Assembly: GCA_902766045.1 (NCBI GenBank)
Contig: CACXCA010000065.1
Span: 1 to 45,151, forward strand
Length of the DNA stretch: 45,151 nucleotides
Direction: 5' to 3'
DNA from: an uncultured Bacteroidales bacterium
Lineage (GTDB): Bacteria; Bacteroidota; Bacteroidia; Bacteroidales; Paludibacteraceae
Shown here: piece after piece, positions 37,394 through 44,400 of the stretch
How the letters are laid out: the number at the start of each line of letters is the position of its first letter
How positions within the stretch are numbered: the first letter of the stretch is position 1
Notes under the pieces: model-generated
Told to the model about the DNA's origin: nothing
Database searches by the model: none
What the model saw: the letters and a program-made list of their open reading frames with translations, nothing else
Position numbers and translations under genes: made by a program

Positions 37394-37896
37394 CACTTTG
37401 CCACCTCCAATGACATATCTCTTGTTTCTTCATCACGAACGATACAAATATCTCCCTGCATCTCTGGAAACTCAGCCAATAACTGTTTAGAAAAAACCAA
37501 CGCATCCGTATGGGTTCTGAAATCCCCTACTCGTAATTTCCAGAAAGGTGAAGAAAAGGTGAGATAAGAGGTGAGTTCAGGATATTTTGCTTTAATTTTT
37601 TTCTCACGTTCCATGGCAGCCGTTTTGGAAAGCTTCTGATTGTTTCCCATATAGACCTGAACACGATATCCTAAAAATGTGATGTATTGTTTATCCTCGT
37701 TCTCAGCAATTTTTTTATCCATTAAGACGTTCATCTTTGGATCCTGTACAATGACAACATTGCCTTCTCCGATGTTCTTTTTAGACAAACATTCAAATAT
37801 ATCCTCCTCGTTTGTCTGTTTAGGACCCTTTGCTTGTGAATAGGAAGCCACACAAACAAAAGAAGCTATTACTAAGAATAAAAATTTACGAACCAT
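37393..37896 (-). CDS. Secreted SPOR-domain protein
   Basis: 167 residues from ATG at 37896; an upstream in-frame codon at 37902 is TTG. A signal peptide ([19 protein letters not shown]) is followed by a short linker and a SPOR-like domain of about 75 residues ([40 protein letters not shown]). SPOR domains bind denuded glycan strands of septal peptidoglycan. Coupled to folE by the TGATG overlap. Confidence 0.9.
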   Translation of the reverse strand: MVRKFLFLVIASFVCVASYSQAKGPKQTNEEDIFECLSKKNIGEGNVVIVQDPKMNVLMDKKIAENEDKQYITFLGYRVQVYMGNNQKLSKTAAMEREKKIKAKYPELTSYLTFSSPFWKLRVGDFRTHTDALVFSKQLLAEFPEMQGDICIVRDEETRDMSLEVAK

Positions 37897-37922
37897 ATTC
37901 AATTTCTATTTTTATTATCATG

Positions 37923-37930
37923 CAAAGATA
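37923..37930 (-). promoter_or_regulatory. Predicted -7 element for the SPOR-folE pair
   Basis: TATCTTTG on the minus strand, 27 bases before the ATG at 37896. The nearest -33-like GTTG is 17 bases upstream, shorter than ideal. Confidence 0.45.
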
Positions 37931-37960
37931 CGAAATTATTTGGTATGCAACACTACTCAC

Positions 37961-37997
37961 AAAAAAAAGTAAGGATAAGTGAAACACCTACCCTTAC
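37961..37997 (-). terminator. Intrinsic terminator of metK
   Basis: On the minus strand GTAAGG-g-TA and TA-t-CCTTAC form a stem with one internal mismatch, followed by eight T. It lies 25 bases after the metK stop. Confidence 0.8.
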
Positions 37998-38021
37998 CGT
38001 ATGATTTATTTACAAGAAGAA

Positions 38022-39299
38022 TCAGCTAAATAACTTTTTCAAAGCCTCAACCTGATCTGTCTTTTCCCATGTGAACAGTTCCACCTCACGAGTGATCACC
38101 TTCCCCATTGGATCAACAAATTGTTTGGTCACCACCTGCGGCTGACGACCCATGTGACCATACGCTGCACTCTCCTCATAGATCGGATTACGCAATTTCA
38201 AACGATCCTCGATTGCTTTCGGACGCATATCAAAGATTTTGCTGTCTGCTATCTTCTTAGCAATCTCACCATCAGTCAACTTCACTTTGGATGTACCATA
38301 CGTATTCACGAACAAGTTCATCGGTTCTGCCACACCGATAGCGTATGCTACTTGAACCAACACTTCGTCGGCAATTCCTGCAGCCACAATGTTCTTTGCC
38401 AGATGACGAGCCGCATACGCAGCCGAGCGATCCACCTTCGAAGGATCTTTACCCGAAAATGCTCCACCACCATGAGCGCCTTTACCTCCGTATGTATCAA
38501 CAATGATCTTACGACCTGTCAGACCCGTGTCTCCACATGGTCCGCCAAGCACGAACTTACCTGTTGGGTTGACAAACAACTTATAATCGCCCTTGAAGAG
38601 AGATGCATACTGCGGATGTTTTTTCAACACACGAGGCAACAAGATCTCCTGTACATCCTTACGAATCTGAGCAACCATTTCCTCATCCGCTTTCAACTGA
38701 TTCTGTTCATCCACGATAAACTCATCATGTTGTGTGGAAACAACAATCGTATCCACTCTAACCGGCTTATTATCATCACCATATTCGATTGTAACCTGAG
38801 ATTTTGAATCAGGACGAAGATAAGTCATTTCACGTCCTTCCTTACGAATCTGAGACAACTCGTAAAGCAAAGAATGAGACATGTCCAATGCAATCGGCAT
38901 AAGGCTCTCTGTCTCGTTACAAGCATAACCGAACATCATACCTTGGTCGCCAGCACCTTGATTATAAGGATCTTCACGTTCCACACCACGGTTGATATCA
39001 GGAGATTGACCATGAAGAGCATTGAAGATACCACAAGACTCTGCATCGAACTTATAATCGCTTTTCGTATAGCCAATACGTTTAATCACACCACGGGCAA
39101 TATCCTGCTCGTTGATGTGAGCTGTCGTTTTGATTTCCCCTGCAAGAACCACCTGACCAGTAGTGACAAGTGTTTCGCAAGCCACCTTAGAATTAGGATC
39201 TTGTGCAAGGATATTGTCCAAAATAGCATCGGAGATTTGGTCAGCCACTTTATCAGGATGACCTTCAGAAACAGATTCTGATGAAAAAAAATAACTCAT
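38022..39299 (-). CDS. metK: S-adenosylmethionine synthetase
   Basis: 425 residues, the usual Bacteroidota size. It makes SAM from methionine and ATP. Motifs: [19 protein letters not shown], the [12 protein letters not shown] loop, and [23 protein letters not shown], with the catalytic His in GHPDK. The gene has a strong promoter (39448-39478), a leader of about 140 bases with a SAM-II-type aptamer, and a terminator after it, so it is transcribed alone. An AAGG stands three bases before the ATG context (AAGGTTATG). Confidence 0.99.
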   Translation of the reverse strand: MSYFFSSESVSEGHPDKVADQISDAILDNILAQDPNSKVACETLVTTGQVVLAGEIKTTAHINEQDIARGVIKRIGYTKSDYKFDAESCGIFNALHGQSPDINRGVEREDPYNQGAGDQGMMFGYACNETESLMPIALDMSHSLLYELSQIRKEGREMTYLRPDSKSQVTIEYGDDNKPVRVDTIVVSTQHDEFIVDEQNQLKADEEMVAQIRKDVQEILLPRVLKKHPQYASLFKGDYKLFVNPTGKFVLGGPCGDTGLTGRKIIVDTYGGKGAHGGGAFSGKDPSKVDRSAAYAARHLAKNIVAAGIADEVLVQVAYAIGVAEPMNLFVNTYGTSKVKLTDGEIAKKIADSKIFDMRPKAIEDRLKLRNPIYEESAAYGHMGRQPQVVTKQFVDPMGKVITREVELFTWEKTDQVEALKKLFS

Positions 39300-39363
39300 A
39301 ACCTTAAAATTAATTCATTCAACTTAATGAATAAGAATTGATCACATAAGGCACACAAACTTC

Positions 39364-39390
39364 AAAAAAACAACGAGGATTATTCGTTTT
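39364..39390 (-). promoter_or_regulatory. Hairpin with T run in the metK leader (candidate attenuator)
   Basis: On the minus strand AACGA-ATAATCC-TCGTT is followed by GTTTTTTT (T run at 39370-39364). Its 5' arm touches the last bases of the SAM-II-type aptamer. The stem is short, so it may be a weak terminator acting with the aptamer, or nothing. Confidence 0.4.
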
Positions 39391-39431
39391 AGCATTTTTT
39401 TGAGTGGTTGCAAGCAGTCAAATCTATCCAC
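39385..39431 (-). promoter_or_regulatory. SAM-II-type riboswitch aptamer upstream of metK
   Basis: On the minus strand the 47 bases read GTGG, ATA, GATTTGACTGC, TTGCAA, CCAC, an A-rich stretch, then GCTAAAACG. The GTGG/CCAC stem, the GATTTG segment in the loop, TTGCAA directly before the closing arm and the downstream GCTAAA are the hallmarks of the SAM-II (SAM-alpha) pseudoknot aptamer. It starts about 10 bases after the predicted transcription start and lies about 85 bases before the ATG. The neighbouring gene makes SAM, which fits feedback control. Confidence 0.85.
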
Positions 39432-39447
39432 ATATTTTTTATGGGTG

Positions 39448-39478
39448 CAAAAGTACAACTTTTTCCCCTATTGTCAAA
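39448..39478 (-). promoter_or_regulatory. Promoter of metK
   Basis: On the minus strand TTTG (39478-39475), 19 bases, TACTTTTG (39455-39448). Predicted transcription start near 39441, just ahead of the aptamer. Confidence 0.75.
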
Positions 39479-39533
39479 CCATTCCGTTATTATTTTTTCA
39501 ACATTTTTATCACATCTATTTCATATGTGTGTA

Positions 39534-39555
39534 CGGACGTGGCGTGCAACGTCCG
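39534..39555. repeat. REP-like palindrome
   Basis: CGGACGT and ACGTCCG separated by 8 bases, in the gap between metK and the lipoprotein gene. Its sequence closely matches the element at 36652-36675 (both contain ACGGACG[C/T]GGC). Confidence 0.7.
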
Positions 39556-39570
39556 CTGTGGTAGCGTAAC

Positions 39571-40575
39571 CTACCTATTTATCTCAGCCGCCAAATTTAT
39601 AAGCAGTACACCAGTCGAACCAATATACGGTCTGTAGTCATCGCCATCCACCTTTTCGCTTATCGCATAGCGGAGGGTAAGCCACTCATCTATCTTTTTC
39701 TCAAGTCCTTTTCGATTTGATTCGGCATTCTTCTTAAGTGATAACTCGTATTCCCTTCTCGTATCTCCCTCATAATACTCAGGGTGGTTTAACTGTTCAA
39801 GATTGAAGTCGATTGTCTTACAGAGAGCCTCTGCAGCAATTTTTCCAGGTATTCCCTCTTTCAAATGGTAACTATCACGTTTCAGTCGGCATTTCAACAC
39901 GTTAGCATTATAAAAACCAATCTCCTGAATAGAGGCTATCAAATTGGAGCTCTCGGATCCGCTCATGGATCCTTCAAAATAGGTCAGATAAGCAATAACA
40001 ATACCTAAGCACCCCACCTGATCAGCCAACAGATTCCACTTTGCATATTCAGCAGCAATTAGTTCGTGTATGGACTGTGCATCTTTCAGTTCAACTATCT
40101 CAGAATATTCTCTTATCGTCTTGTAAAACGCGAGGTTACATCTAACATTAGCAGCTAAAACCATATCCCCAGTATTACCACTTTCGTCCAGATTATCATA
40201 AAATTGTTCTATCTCAGCAATGGTACTATCGGTAAATTCAGGCAATTTATCGAAGGCATTGAGTGCTGCATCGAGTGGTTGTAAGGATGGCGGTCCGTAT
40301 TTGCCACGGAATTCATCTATCAGGAAGACAGATTTGGGTGTTTCCGGTGGATAGCTATCGTAATCCACTTTGTAATCTTCCTCAGGGACGGAAGGAGTCG
40401 TTTTGGCAGACGATTCTTCCTTTTCAGAAAGCAGGACCTCACTCGCCACCTGTTCAGCGACTGAATCAATGAGATCAACCGTGATTGTATCCTCTTTTGT
40501 AACATCAACGTTGTCTTGCTTTCCTCCGCAAGAACAGAGGGAAATAAGCAGCAAGGGGAATAAATATTTCTTCAT
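39571..40575 (-). CDS. Lipoprotein of unknown function
   Basis: 334 residues from ATG at 40575 (MKKYLFPLLLISLCSC, lipobox Cys 16); an ATG at 40584 would add three residues. After an acidic Ser/Thr/Glu-rich linker (to about 90) comes a mostly helical domain with no motif I know (LDAALNAFDKLPEF, AEIEQFYDNLDE, WLTLRYAISEKVDGDD). Promoter at 40628-40658. Confidence 0.8.
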   Translation of the reverse strand: MKKYLFPLLLISLCSCGGKQDNVDVTKEDTITVDLIDSVAEQVASEVLLSEKEESSAKTTPSVPEEDYKVDYDSYPPETPKSVFLIDEFRGKYGPPSLQPLDAALNAFDKLPEFTDSTIAEIEQFYDNLDESGNTGDMVLAANVRCNLAFYKTIREYSEIVELKDAQSIHELIAAEYAKWNLLADQVGCLGIVIAYLTYFEGSMSGSESSNLIASIQEIGFYNANVLKCRLKRDSYHLKEGIPGKIAAEALCKTIDFNLEQLNHPEYYEGDTRREYELSLKKNAESNRKGLEKKIDEWLTLRYAISEKVDGDDYRPYIGSTGVLLINLAAEINR

Positions 40576-40627
40576 ATTATGCATTTTGTTTTTCGTAATT
40601 CTAATAGTGAAATGTCTCTTTGTATTG

Positions 40628-40658
40628 CAAATTTAGGAATAAAATTGTAATTTACAAT
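40628..40658 (-). promoter_or_regulatory. Promoter of the lipoprotein gene
   Basis: On the minus strand ATTG (40658-40655), 19 bases, TAAATTTG (40635-40628), about 53 bases before the ATG. Confidence 0.55.
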
Positions 40659-40671
40659 CGTGATCAGGAGC

Positions 40672-40702
40672 ATCAGTCGTACCCATTTTGGGTACAACTG
40701 AT
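40672..40702. promoter_or_regulatory. Palindrome 1 (GTACCC type), candidate operator
   Basis: ATCAGT-c-GTACCCA-TTT-TGGGTAC-a-ACTGAT: 13 pairs with one mismatch. The core GTACCC/GGGTAC recurs at 40747. It lies between the divergent lipoprotein and 40796 genes. Confidence 0.55.
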
Positions 40703-40746
40703 TGTCTATCATTCATATTTAATAATAAATTTCACGAACTCGACTA

Positions 40747-40763
40747 GGGTACAATTTGTACCC
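40747..40763. promoter_or_regulatory. Palindrome 2 (GTACCC type) over the predicted -33 box of 40796
   Basis: GGGTACAATTTGTACCC, perfect 7-base arms around ATT. The TTTG inside it (40755-40758) is followed after 20 bases by TATTTAAA (40779-40786), a weak -7 box for the gene at 40796. A protein bound here could block or help that promoter. Confidence 0.5.
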
Positions 40764-40795
40764 CACTTGAACAGAAAATATTTAAACAAAAAAAC

Positions 40796-41323
40796 ATGAC
40801 ACCCCACAAAACACAAACCAGCCCCCTTATCCCCCTTGTGATCCTATGTATCATGGGATGGGCGCTCCTATTCACCAGCACCTCCTGCAAGAGGATAAAA
40901 AAGGAGATGAAGGAACTGATCATCAACGGAGGAAAGGAAATAGACGCTCAAATCTCTTCTCTCTACCCCGAATTAGCCGACACCGCATGTGTTGGCATGA
41001 AATGCGACAACGGCTTTAGCTACCAGTATTGGTTTAGGTATAAAGCCACCCCATCCACGGTGGAGACGGCGTTGATGACTCACATTTGTGAATTCGTAGA
41101 GATAGAGCCTGACATCACACTCATACCGTGTGACAGAGAGTATGCCATAAATCATTTCCAACTTAGGGAGAGTACCGATTTCAATCACTTTGCAGAATGG
41201 AAAGCTGCGCCAGAAGATCATCTTGTCTATTATCACTGTAGGAGGACCCCACTCAATCATGTGTTAGTGTTCGATACAATTGAGGGGTATGCTTATCATT
41301 ATATCAGTGAGTTTAGAGAATAA
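40796..41323 (+). CDS. Small membrane-anchored or lipoprotein, unknown function
   Basis: 175 residues. One N-terminal hydrophobic segment (LIPLVILCIMGWALLFTS) ends near Cys 31 (STSCKR), either a membrane anchor or an imperfect lipobox. The soluble part carries conserved-looking patterns (CVGMKCDNGFSYQYWFRY, EDHLVYYHCRRTPLNHVLVF) but I know no family. It precedes cas9 in the same direction, but the tracrRNA unit lies between them, so a functional link is not supported. Confidence 0.7.
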   Translation: MTPHKTQTSPLIPLVILCIMGWALLFTSTSCKRIKKEMKELIINGGKEIDAQISSLYPELADTACVGMKCDNGFSYQYWFRYKATPSTVETALMTHICEFVEIEPDITLIPCDREYAINHFQLRESTDFNHFAEWKAAPEDHLVYYHCRRTPLNHVLVFDTIEGYAYHYISEFRE

Positions 41324-41326
41324 ATG

Positions 41327-41400
41327 AAGGCGACTCCCAAAAGAGCCGCCTTAAATGTTTTCACAACGGAATAATCCTTATTGTGAATTGCTTCAATTTT
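41327..41400 (-). ncRNA. Candidate tracrRNA of the type II-C CRISPR-Cas9 system
   Basis: Read on the minus strand: an anti-repeat segment (GAAGCAATTCACAA), then TAAGGATTATTCCGTTGTG, which can form a GGA/TCC-type nexus hairpin and resembles the CAATAAGG region of known II-C tracrRNAs, then AAAACATTT, then the GC-rich hairpin AAGGCGGCTC-TTTTGG-GAGTCGCCTT (41352-41327) as terminator. The reverse complement of the anti-repeat (TTGTGAATTGCTTC) resembles the beginning of repeats known from Bacteroidota II-C arrays (GTTGTGATTTGCTTTC). A promoter (41407-41437) is correctly placed. Length about 74 bases. The terminator hairpin could also end the 40796 transcript. Confidence 0.75.
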
Positions 41401-41402
41401 GT

Positions 41403-41434
41403 GTTGCTAAATTAATTGTTTTTTTCTACCTTGC
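41403..41434 (+). promoter_or_regulatory. cas9: Promoter of cas9
   Basis: GTTG (41403-41406), 20 bases, TACCTTGC (41427-41434), a partial -7 match. Leader of about 22 bases, A-rich before the ATG at 41463. It occupies almost the same bases as the tracrRNA promoter on the other strand. Confidence 0.4.
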
Positions 41435-41437
41435 AAA
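41407..41437 (-). promoter_or_regulatory. Promoter of the candidate tracrRNA
   Basis: On the minus strand TTTG (41437-41434), 19 bases, TAATTTAG (41414-41407), one mismatch to TAnnTTTG. Predicted start near 41400, at the head of the anti-repeat. Confidence 0.5.
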
Positions 41438-41462
41438 ACAAAAAAAAGAAAATTTATACATT

Positions 41463-44400
41463 ATGAAGAAAATATTAGGACTAGACTTAGGTACAAATAG
41501 CATTGGATGGGCGGTGGTGAATGCCGAAACAGAGACTCGAATGGTAGAGAACGAATACCAAAGTGGGGAGAAAACATACTTGAAACCGATAGGCATTAGT
41601 TCCGCAGGTAGTAGAATTATTCCAATGTCAGCAGACATATTAGGAGATTTTGACAAAGGAAATTCTATTTCCCAAACTGCAGATCGCACAAAATCCAGAA
41701 TGGCAAGACGAATCAGAGAAAGGAACCTACTTCGTCGGGAAAGGCTTTTACGAGTATTAAAAAAAATAGGATTCTTTCCAGAACACTTTGCCAATCAAAT
41801 AAATGAATACGGGAAATTCCTTAACTACGATGAACCAAAACTTGCATGGAAGAAAAATCCAGAGGGGAAAAACGAATTCCTTTTTCAACAATCCTTCAAT
41901 GAAATGTTGGAAGATTTCAAGAAGAATCAACCCGAACTAGTTCCTGTTAAAGAGAATGGAGAACAAAGGAAAGTGCCATACGATTGGACAATCTATTATC
42001 TACGCAAAAAAGCTCTCACTCAAAAAATTTCAAAAGAAGAACTCGCATGGATTTTGTTACAGTTTAACCAAAAGCGAGGATATTACCAATTACGTGGCGA
42101 AGAAGATGAAGACGACAACTCAAAATTAGTTGAATATCTTGAGCAAGAAGTTGTAAGAGTTGAAGCCACCAATGAGAAAAAAGGCGAAGATATCTGGTAC
42201 AATGTCTATTTGAAAAACGGAATGATTTATAGACGAACAAGTCGAATTCCACTTGATTGGGAAGGAAAAGTAAAGGAATTCATTGTCACAACTGACCTTG
42301 AAAAAGATGGCACACCTAAAAAGGACAAAGATGGCAACATCAAACGTTCGTTCCGTGCACCAAAAGAAGATGATTGGACTTTGCTGAAAAAGAAAACCGA
42401 ATATGACATTGACAACAGCCATAAAACCGTTGGTTGCTACATTTACGATGCCTTGCTTCAGAATCCAAATCAGAAGATTATCGGCAAACTTGTCCGCACC
42501 GTTGAGAGAAAATACTACAAAGATGAAATAAAGGAAATCCTTGATGTACAAAAGGATTTGATACCTGAACTCAAAGATGAAAATCTGTACAAAGCTTGTA
42601 TTGAGGAACTTTATTCCAACAATGATGCACATCGGAACAATATGGCAAAACCTGATTTTGCAAATTTGTTCATCAATGATATTTTGTTCTATCAGCGTCC
42701 TCTCAAGAGCAAAAAATCATTGATAAGCGACTGCCCTTATGAATCTCATTTCGACAAAGACGGGAACGAGCACCCAATAAAATGCATTGCTAAATCAAAT
42801 CCGTTATTTCAAGAGTTCCGTTTGTGGCAGTTCGTGCAGAACCTAAGAATCTATCAAAGAGAAAAAGAGATAGATAACAAACTATTCACCGATGTTGATG
42901 TCACAAACGAAAAGTTGAAAACAGAGGATGATTACATAAAACTATTCGAATGGCTTAACGACCGAACATCAATTAAGCAAGACACATTGCTAAATTCTTA
43001 TTTCAAAATCAAAAAGGAGAAGGGGAAAGACCTATATCCATACCGTTGGAATTACGTTGAGGAAAAGGAATATCCCTGCAACGAAACACGCGCTGAGATT
43101 CTCAAAGGGTTGGATAAATGTAGCATACCCCACGATTTTCTGACAAAAGAACGAGAAATGATGCTTTGGCACATTCTTTATTCTGTCGAGGATAAAATTG
43201 AGATTAGCAAGGCACTGAAAAAATATGCCGAAAAGAATGATTTGCCAGAATCATTTGTTGAAGTATTTGGCAAAATCAAACCTTTTGCCAAAGAATATGG
43301 ATCATATTCTGAAAAGGCTATCAAGAAGTTACTTCCTCTGATGCGAGTTGGCAAATATTGGAGTATCGATGCCTTTGATGTGAAAACCAAAGAACGTATC
43401 GAAAAAATTATTACAGGAGAGTATGACGAGAACATAAAGAATCGCGTTCGTGAAAAAGCAATCAATCTGACAGACGAAACACATTTCAAAGGGTTGCCTG
43501 TTTGGTTGGCTTGCTACATTGTTTACGACCGCCACTCGGAAGCCAAAGATATTGACAAATGGGATAAGCCTGAAGATATTGATAATTATCTAAAGAATTT
43601 CAAACAACATTCGTTACGCAATCCGATTGTGGAGCAAGTTGTTACAGAAACGTTACGCACTGTGCGTGATATTTGGAAGCAGGAAGGACAGATTGATGAG
43701 ATTCACATTGAACTTGGTCGAGAAATGAAAAATCCCGCAGACAAACGTAAGCGAATGACCGAAAACATTTTGCAAAATGAAAATACAAACCTGCGTATCA
43801 AGGCAATGCTTCTTGAGTTTATGAATCCAGAAATGGGTATTGAAAACGTTCGTCCGTATTCACCAAGCCAGCAGGATATTTTGCGCATATACGAAGAAAA
43901 TGCACTTGATAATTTAAAGAAGGAAGACCCTGAATTTGATTTTATCAATAAAATATCAAAGACTGCCCAACCGTCAAAATCTGACATTGTGCGTTATAAA
44001 CTGTGGCTTGAGCAAAAATATCGTTCACCCTATACAGGCGAAATGATTCCACTTGCAAAACTCTTTACTTCTGCCTACGAAATTGAGCACGTGATTCCTC
44101 AATCACGCTACTTTGATGATTCGTTTAGCAACAAAGTGATTTGCGAAGCCGAAGTAAACAAACTGAAAAACAGACAATTGGGGTTTGAATTTATCAAGAA
44201 TCACAAAGGCGAGAAAGTTCAAATCAGTCAAGGAAATACGGTTGAGATTCTTTCTGTCGAGGCATTCGAAAAGTTTGTGAAAGACCACTACAATAACAAC
44301 CGAGCCAAAATGAAGAAGTTGTTGATGGACGATATACCCGATGGTTTTATTGAGCGCCAGCTTAATGATAGCCGTTATATCAGCAAACTTGTAAAAGGAT

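Noticed and set aside
41327-41352. Hairpin read only as terminator of the gene at 40796
   Set aside because: On the minus strand it forms the natural end of the tracrRNA-like sequence; it may serve both, but the tracrRNA reading explains the whole gap.
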